Source: CAVOBC01 sp963693635
Lineage (GTDB): Bacteria > Pseudomonadota > Gammaproteobacteria > Pseudomonadales > Azotimanducaceae
Assembly: GCA_963693635.1 (NCBI GenBank)
Contig: CAVOBC010000119.1
Span: 1-12,357, forward strand
Length of the DNA stretch: 12,357 nt
Direction of reading: 5' to 3'
Shown: one piece after another, positions 8,247-12,357 of the stretch
How the letters are laid out: each line of letters starts with the position of its first letter
How positions within the stretch are numbered: the stretch's first letter is position 1
Notes under the pieces: generated by a model
Database searches by the model: none
What the model was told of the DNA's origin: nothing
Seen by the model: only the letters and a program-made list of their open reading frames with translations
Made by a program: the position numbers and the translations under genes

Positions 8247-9059
8247 ATGGGCGAACTCGACGGCAAAGTTGCACTTGTTACCGGCGCAGGGCGCCTTCGC
8301 GGCATCGGTCGCGCCGCTGCAGTTTCACTCGCGCGCATGGGCGCCGACGTCGCGATCAGCGGCACCGGGCGCAACCCGGCTTCGTTTCCGGACGACGAGA
8401 AAGCTGTCAACTGGCGGGACATTGAAAGCACCGCCGAGCAGATCCGTGCCGAGGCGCGACGTGCGTTGCCGCTGGTGTTTGATGTAACCGATGAAGCCGA
8501 AGTCAGTAAAGCCATCGCTGCCATCGTGAGCGAGTTTGGCCGCATCGACATCCTTATCAACAACGCGGCCATCGCTCGCGGCGAAGATCGCACCCCCGTG
8601 CCCGATCTTGACACCGCACTTTTCCAACGTGTCGTGGACGTCAAGATTCGCGGCACGTTCCTCTGCACGCAGGCGTTCATCCGGCAGGTGTACCAGCAGG
8701 ACGAAGGCGGCAAGATCGTCAACATCTCGTCCATCGCCGGCAAGCGCGGCAGCGCCAACACCCTCGCCTACAACGCCGCCAACTTCGGCATGATCGGCAT
8801 GACGAGTTCAATGGCACGCGAGTTCGGTCCCAGGGGCGTCAACGTTAACTGCGTGTGTCCGGGTGCCGTCGCCACTTCGCGCATGGACGATGTGAGCCCA
8901 GACAATCGCCCGCAACGAATGCGACCCGGTGACCCCGTCAGCCGTTGGGGCAGCGACGAAGAAGTGGGCGACTTCATTGGCTACCTGTGTACCGAAGCCG
9001 CGTCATGGATCCACGGGCAGAGCATCAATCAGGATGGTGGTGCCGTGATGGAGCATTGA
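8247..9059 (+). CDS. SDR-family NAD(P)-dependent oxidoreductase with altered catalytic tetrad
   Basis: This 270-residue classical short-chain dehydrogenase/reductase has a Rossmann fold and is predicted to be cytoplasmic. The cofactor loop is TGAGRLRGIG (12-21), two residues longer than the usual TGxxxGxG. DVTD is at 79-82, INNAAI at 104-109 and CPGAV at 204-208, and the C-terminal INQDGGAVMEH is typical. In the active site, Ser162 (NISSIAG) and Tyr175 are in place. The residue four after Tyr is Asn179 (YNAAN) instead of the near-universal Lys, and the helix-4 Asn is replaced by Lys133 (VDVKIRGTF instead of VNLxGTF). The tetrad thus reads Lys-Ser-Tyr-Asn. The frame is otherwise intact, so this is not decay. 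The ATG has GGGAG six bases upstream. It is transcribed away from the DUF1592 operon and followed by a 498-base gap. Substrate is unknown; a catalytically unusual or non-catalytic SDR is possible. Confidence 0.95.
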   Translation: MGELDGKVALVTGAGRLRGIGRAAAVSLARMGADVAISGTGRNPASFPDDEKAVNWRDIESTAEQIRAEARRALPLVFDVTDEAEVSKAIAAIVSEFGRIDILINNAAIARGEDRTPVPDLDTALFQRVVDVKIRGTFLCTQAFIRQVYQQDEGGKIVNISSIAGKRGSANTLAYNAANFGMIGMTSSMAREFGPRGVNVNCVCPGAVATSRMDDVSPDNRPQRMRPGDPVSRWGSDEEVGDFIGYLCTEAASWIHGQSINQDGGAVMEH

Positions 9060-9078
9060 TGCCTCGCAGTTTCAGGAA

Positions 9079-9121
9079 ATCGTGATCGCGAGAGTCGTTA
9101 CCGGGATGTCGTTATCACGAT
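9079..9121. repeat. Perfect 8-base inverted repeat with 27-base loop
   Basis: ATCGTGAT (9079-9086) and ATCACGAT (9114-9121) are exact reverse complements, 20 bases after the SDR stop codon. The position would suit mRNA 3'-end structure, but the loop is long and no T-run follows. An operator half-site pair is an alternative. Chance occurrence cannot be excluded. Confidence 0.35.
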
Positions 9122-9151
9122 CTCCTCCTCGCCTGTGGCGGGATCGAAGAC

Positions 9152-9241
9152 CATCGTTCCCTGAGAGATAGTTCCCTGAGAGATAGTTCCCAGCGCGATG
9201 GTTCTCTGGGCGATGGTTCTCTGGGAGAGAGATCCCTGCGC
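9152..9241. repeat. Six-copy degenerate 15-base tandem repeat
   Basis: Six contiguous 15-base units begin at 9152, 9167, 9182, 9197, 9212 and 9227. They read CATCGTTCCCTGAGA, GATAGTTCCCTGAGA, GATAGTTCCCAGCGC, GATGGTTCTCTGGGC, GATGGTTCTCTGGGA and GAGAGATCCCTGCGC. Neighbouring units are closest to each other, which points to step-wise local duplication. The period is a multiple of three, so open frames across the array encode five-residue repeats on the minus strand (for example YLSGN). I see no start or ribosome binding site that makes a gene convincing. There are no spacers, so it is not a CRISPR. Confidence 0.8.
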
Positions 9242-9245
9242 GACA

Positions 9246-9262
9246 GCGCGGTAATTCCGCGC
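9246..9262. other. GC-rich stem-loop (6-base stem, 5-base loop)
   Basis: GCGCGG (9246-9251), loop TAATT, and CCGCGC (9257-9262) form a perfect all-GC stem just after the tandem array. It lies between two convergent genes, so it could be part of a bidirectional stop signal. No T-tract flanks it on either strand, and it is 187 bases from the SDR stop. Role uncertain. Confidence 0.4.
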
Positions 9263-9557
9263 CGTGAGATGCTGCAGGGATCAAGACACGGGAGGCATGT
9301 GATCACCGTTCCTGCGAAGCACGCCAAACCGTCTTGACCGCATTCTTATCCGACCGCGAATGGGCAGACATTGCGGTCATCTCTGGCACCACCACGGTCG
9401 ACTACAGATCAGCCGGCCGCTGGCGGCGGCGCGCAAGATTCAACTGCACGACACCCGAAGCATCCGCGAACCCGGCCGTGTCCCCCTGGATGTCGTGTTG
9501 CGCGGCGGTTCGCACCAGCGTCGCAAGGCAGGTCCAGCCCCTGACAATCGCCAGTCG

Positions 9558-10862
9558 CTACAGCCCGGCGTGAAGGTCGTTCAGGACCGTTTCGAGCACG
9601 CTCACCATCTGGTCTGTCTCTTCATCGCCGATGATGAAAGCCGGACCCATGCAGATGAGATCGCGCACCTCGCCGGTGCCGCCGGGGTAGAAAAAGACGC
9701 CCTTGCCCATCGCCGCTCCGACCAGCTTATTGGTGATGCCGAGATCGGCCGGGAATCGCTCAAGGGTCTCCCGATCGCGCACGATCTCCACCGCCAGCAG
9801 CAAACCTTCGCCGCGCACCTCCGCGACCAGTGGGTGCTGCCCAAGCGCTGACTGCAGATCGGCTTTCAGGCGGGCCCCGACTGACGTCGCCCTCGCGACG
9901 AGATCGTCCTCGCGCAGGATCTGCAGCACGGTCGTGCCAGCGGCACAGGACGCCGGCAGCGCACCGAACGTGTGGAACATGACATCCAGCCCGCCGTCTG
10001 CAATCGCATCGGCGACCGCGCCTGTACCGAAGACGCCGCACATCGGCGCATAGCCCCCGGCGAGTCCCTTCCCGCCCACAAGGATGTCGGGTTCGATGCC
10101 GTACAGTTCGCTGCCCATTCGCGCGCCAAGCCTGCCGAACCCCGTCATCACCTCGTCGACAATCAGGAGGATGCCGTGGCGCCTGAGCGTCGACTGCACG
10201 CCGTCCCAATACCCGGGCGGCGGAACGATTGCGCCACCGCTGGTACCAGTCACCGGTTCTGCGACCAGCGCGGCAATGTTGCCTGCGCCAACGCGATCTA
10301 TTACTGCCTCCAGCGATGCCAGGCACTCCCGTGTCGCATCTTCTGGCGTGCCTTCCTGGCGAAGCGGATAAGGCGCCTTGATGTACGTCGGTTCGGGAAT
10401 GAGGCGCTCAATGCCCCGTTTCCGCGCGGGATGGCCCGAAAGCCCAGCGGTCACAATCGTCGTCCCGTGGTAAGAGATGTCGCGCGTCAGAATGCGGGAT
10501 CGGTCTGGTTCGCCGCGCGCCGCATGAAACTGCACCGCCAACTTGATGGCAGACTCCACCCCCTCACTGCCCCCGCTCGTGAAGTGAAAGTGATTGAGGC
10601 GCGGGTCCAGCCAGTGCTCGCTCAGTTCCTCAATCAACGCCTCGCGTTCCGGTGTCAGCCAGGGGGGCAGCACGTAGCTTGTTCGTCGCGATGCTTCCCC
10701 GATCGCGTCCGCAACCCGATCGTTGCCGTAGCCGATGTTGGCAACGATCGCACCACCTGCGGCATCGAGGACGCGAGAGCCATCGTCGAACGTTACGTAT
10801 GCGCCTGCAGCGCTCGCAACCCGCGTGTTGCCGCCACCCAGAAAGGGCCATTTGTTAGGCAT
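9558..10862 (-). CDS. Class III (omega-type) PLP-dependent aminotransferase
   Basis: This 434-residue cytoplasmic fold-type I aminotransferase moves an amino group between an amine or amino acid and a keto acid. Visible landmarks are GSRVLDAAGGAIVANIGYG (28-46), SGGSEGVESAIKLA (96-109, the PLP phosphate loop), YHG (131-133), AEPVTG (201-206), VDEVMTGFGR (235-244) with Asp236 pairing with the PLP nitrogen, and GGKGLAGGYAP (263-273) with Lys265 as the Schiff-base lysine. RGEGLLLAVEI (350-360) is the usual C-terminal signature. FHTFGALPAS (296-305) replaces the commoner HTYSGHPLA, which may reflect substrate specificity. GGAG (10870-10873) lies seven bases before the ATG. The gene follows yejE by 73 bases on the same strand, with a perfect stem-loop between them. 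The acceptor and donor cannot be named from sequence. Beta-alanine, polyamine and aromatic amine transaminases are all in this class. Confidence 0.95.
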   Translation of the reverse strand: MPNKWPFLGGGNTRVASAAGAYVTFDDGSRVLDAAGGAIVANIGYGNDRVADAIGEASRRTSYVLPPWLTPEREALIEELSEHWLDPRLNHFHFTSGGSEGVESAIKLAVQFHAARGEPDRSRILTRDISYHGTTIVTAGLSGHPARKRGIERLIPEPTYIKAPYPLRQEGTPEDATRECLASLEAVIDRVGAGNIAALVAEPVTGTSGGAIVPPPGYWDGVQSTLRRHGILLIVDEVMTGFGRLGARMGSELYGIEPDILVGGKGLAGGYAPMCGVFGTGAVADAIADGGLDVMFHTFGALPASCAAGTTVLQILREDDLVARATSVGARLKADLQSALGQHPLVAEVRGEGLLLAVEIVRDRETLERFPADLGITNKLVGAAMGKGVFFYPGGTGEVRDLICMGPAFIIGDEETDQMVSVLETVLNDLHAGL

Positions 10863-10909
10863 TTGCTGTCTCCATGTCGTTTCCGGATCGCCGCTCTGGC
10901 AGGGCTACG

Positions 10910-10926
10910 CGTCGCAGCCTGCGACG
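10910..10926. other. Perfect stem-loop between yejE and the aminotransferase gene
   Basis: CGTCGCAG (10910-10917) and CTGCGACG (10919-10926) are exact reverse complements separated by one base, giving a stem of about seven pairs with a three-base loop. It begins nine bases after the yejE stop in the direction of transcription. It could end or weaken transcription into the aminotransferase gene, protect the yejE mRNA end, or be an operator. No T-tract follows, so a classical intrinsic terminator is not supported. Confidence 0.5.
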
Positions 10927-10935
10927 ATCAAGTTG

Positions 10936-11970
10936 TCAGAACTCTTTGCGTGGATCAAATGCATCCCGCGCCGACTCCCCGATAAAGATCAACAGAATCA
11001 ACATGAACGCCAGCGTAAAGAAAGTTGTCAGTCCGAGCCACGGCGCATGAATGTTCGTGCGTCCCTGCGCCAGCAGTCGACCGAGCGACGGCGATTCCGC
11101 GGGCAAGCCGAAGCCCAGGAAATCAAGGGACGTCAGCACGGTTATCGAACCCGTCAGGATAAAGGGCAGAAACGTCAGCGTTGCGACCATCGCATTGGGC
11201 AGCACGTGCCGCACCATAATGCGCAGGTTACCGGCCCCAAGCGCACGCGCTGCCACCACATACTGGAAATTCCGCGCCCGCAGAAACTCGGCTCGCACCA
11301 CGCCGACGAGCGACATCCAGCTAAATGCGATAAGAATGCCCAGCAGCCAGAAGACATTGGACTCAACGATGCTGGCGAGGATGATCAGAATGAACAGCAT
11401 CGGCAGGCCTGCCCAGATCTCGACAAAGCGCTGCGCAACCAGATCGAACAATCCACCGAAATACCCCTGCAAGCCGCCGGCGCAGACGCCGATCACCGAA
11501 CTCAACACCGTCAGGACGAGCCCAAACAAAAACGACAGGCGCACGCCGTAGACGAGACCGGCCAGCACATCCCTGCCGTAATTGTCGGTACCCAACCAGT
11601 GCTCCACCGAGGGCGGATAGGGTGCCGTGCCCGGCAAATGGTAATCGATGGTGTCATGTCGGTAGCGAATGACGGGCCAGATCATCCAACCGCCCTTGTC
11701 GGCCACCAGTTGCTGTACCTCGCGTTCGCGATAGTCCGCCTCGACCGTGAAGCTGCCACCAAATTCTGTCTCGGCGTAGGTCTGAAAAGTCGGGAAGTAA
11801 AACGAGCCGTTGTAGCGAACAACGAGTGGCTTGTCGTTGGCAATCATCTCCGCGCACAAAGTCGCGCCAAAGAGAATGAGAAAAATGACAAGCGACCAGA
11901 AGCCGCGTCGATTCGACCTGAATGCTGCCCAGCGCCGGCGGGTCAGCGGACTAAATCTTGCTACTCGCAT
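10936..11970 (-). CDS. yejE: Peptide ABC transporter permease YejE
   Basis: This is one of the two inner-membrane permeases of a Yej-type importer, which in Escherichia coli takes up oligopeptides and the peptide antibiotic microcin C. From memory, the 344-residue protein matches E. coli YejE along its whole length: WSLVIFLILFGATLCAE and IANDKPL near the N-terminus, a periplasmic insert of about 80 residues, and HWLGTDNYGRDVLA at 124-137. The EAA coupling loop follows at about 228-259 (EFLRARNF, AARALGAG, RHVLPNA), then SLDFLGFGLP and the C-terminal ARDAFDP. I start at the ATG at 11970 because MRVARFSPLTRRRW lines up with the E. coli N-terminus. A TTG at 11988 overlaps the yejB stop (TTGA) and would add six residues. 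yejB is 14 bases upstream, so the two are one operon. The next gene is an aminotransferase, not the ATPase gene yejF found there in E. coli. Confidence 0.95.
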   Translation of the reverse strand: MRVARFSPLTRRRWAAFRSNRRGFWSLVIFLILFGATLCAEMIANDKPLVVRYNGSFYFPTFQTYAETEFGGSFTVEADYREREVQQLVADKGGWMIWPVIRYRHDTIDYHLPGTAPYPPSVEHWLGTDNYGRDVLAGLVYGVRLSFLFGLVLTVLSSVIGVCAGGLQGYFGGLFDLVAQRFVEIWAGLPMLFILIILASIVESNVFWLLGILIAFSWMSLVGVVRAEFLRARNFQYVVAARALGAGNLRIMVRHVLPNAMVATLTFLPFILTGSITVLTSLDFLGFGLPAESPSLGRLLAQGRTNIHAPWLGLTTFFTLAFMLILLIFIGESARDAFDPRKEF

Positions 11971-11984
11971 CGCGCTTGCCAACC

Positions 11985-12357
11985 TCAAACATCCCTTGAG
12001 TCGAAGTCGATTCGCGGATCCACCAAGGTGTAGGTGATGTCGGTTATCAGTTGCGCGACAAGACCCAGGAGCGTGAAGACGTACAGCGTGCCAAAAACGA
12101 TGGGGTAATCGCGCGTCAGGATCGCTTCGAATCCCAGCAAGCCGATCCCCTTCAACGAAAAGATCACCTCGATCAGTACACCACCGGTAAAAAGGACCCC
12201 AAGCAGTGCCGCAGGAAAGCCGGCAATGACGATGAGCATGGCGTTCCGGAAGATGTGTCCGTACAACAGACGGCGCTCGGTCAGTCCCTTGGCCCGCGCG
12301 GTGATCACGTACTGCCGGCCAATTTCATCCATGAACGAGTTCTTGGTCAGCATCGTC
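11985..12357 (-). CDS. yejB: Peptide ABC transporter permease YejB (partial, 5' end outside the window)
   Basis: Only the C-terminal 124 or so codons are present; the frame runs off the right edge. The protein reads LTKNSFMDEIGRQYV, then the EAA-type loop VITARAKGLTERRLLYGH, IFRNAM, two or three membrane segments (VIAGFPAALLGVLF; GTLYVFTLLGLV) and the ending YTLVDPRIDFDS. This matches the C-terminal third of E. coli YejB as I remember it (about 360 residues). It pairs with YejE to form the transmembrane channel of a peptide importer. The stop TGA (11987-11985) is 14 bases before the ATG of yejE, or overlaps it if the TTG start is used. The substrate-binding protein gene yejA would be expected further upstream, beyond the window. 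Confidence 0.95.
   Translation of the reverse strand, partial: TMLTKNSFMDEIGRQYVITARAKGLTERRLLYGHIFRNAMLIVIAGFPAALLGVLFTGGVLIEVIFSLKGIGLLGFEAILTRDYPIVFGTLYVFTLLGLVAQLITDITYTLVDPRIDFDSRDV

Larger units (their letters stand above)
9060..9557. other. 498-base gene-free gap between convergent genes
   Basis: No protein gene I can support lies here. The SDR (plus strand) ends at 9059 and the aminotransferase (minus strand) ends at 9558. The left half holds an eight-base inverted repeat, a 15-base-period tandem array and a GC-rich stem-loop, listed separately. The right half (about 9263-9557) is G+C-rich with several incidental open frames on both strands, none with a ribosome binding site plus a recognisable family. 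On the minus strand the aminotransferase frame stays open for about 50 codons after its stop, without a start of its own. No T-tract terminator was seen for either gene. Confidence 0.6.

Noticed and set aside
8039..8761. 240-codon open frame on the minus strand across the SDR gene
   Set aside because: It is the antisense of a clear SDR and the start of the DUF1592 gene, is Ser/Ala/Arg-rich, has no family resemblance, and overlaps two well-supported genes.
9152..9241. Possible CRISPR array
   Set aside because: The units are contiguous 15-base repeats without spacers, diverge from each other, and no cas gene is present.
9972..10985. 337-codon open frame on the plus strand opposite the aminotransferase
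   Set aside because: It is Arg/Pro/His-rich and lies antisense to an aminotransferase with all its catalytic residues.
10735..12033. 432-codon open frame on the plus strand opposite yejE and parts of its neighbours
   Set aside because: It is Gln/Arg/His-rich with no recognisable domain. The opposite strand encodes near-complete YejE and the end of YejB, so this is a GC-driven shadow.

Overview
The window looks like chromosomal DNA of a proteobacterium, most likely an uncultured, probably marine, gammaproteobacterium. Three things suggest this: YejB- and YejE-type permeases that resemble the enterobacterial proteins over their whole visible length, a damaged gene of a small membrane-anchored family common in marine gammaproteobacteria, and a DUF1592/DUF1552 exported pair. 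That pair is best known from Planctomycetes but also occurs in marine Proteobacteria. The DNA is G+C-rich throughout. I see no rRNA, tRNA, CRISPR array, transposase or integrase.

Layout. Positions 1-977 hold no intact gene: there is one frameshifted remnant (290-690) and several short tandem duplications. A TauD/TfdA-type Fe(II)/2-oxoglutarate dioxygenase lies on the plus strand (978-1814). It converges on a minus-strand block of four genes. In transcription order these are a two-heme-motif DUF1592 exported protein (8154-5689), a Tat-exported DUF1552 protein (5689-4418, overlapping by one base), a polytopic membrane protein resembling DUF6056 (4393-2972), and a luciferase-like flavin-dependent oxidoreductase (2887-1895). 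An SDR oxidoreductase (8247-9059, plus strand) is transcribed divergently from this block across a 92-base spacer. A 498-base gap (9060-9557) follows, with an 8-base inverted repeat, a 15-base-period tandem array and a GC-rich stem-loop. The right end is a minus-strand group: yejB (truncated by the window edge), yejE and a class III aminotransferase.

How the genes may work together. The DUF1592 and DUF1552 products both carry export signals and are translationally coupled, so they probably act together outside the cytoplasm, with the DUF6056-like protein in the inner membrane beside them. Their substrate is unknown. YejB and YejE form the membrane channel of a peptide ABC importer, and the aminotransferase downstream could process imported amino compounds. 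The usual ATPase gene yejF is not at its expected place.

The most notable single observation is in the SDR. The catalytic-tetrad Asn and Lys appear exchanged: Lys133 sits where Asn is expected, and Asn179 sits where Lys is expected, while Ser162 and Tyr175 are kept. A second pattern is that several non-coding gaps carry their own short tandem duplication with a period of about 11-15 bases.
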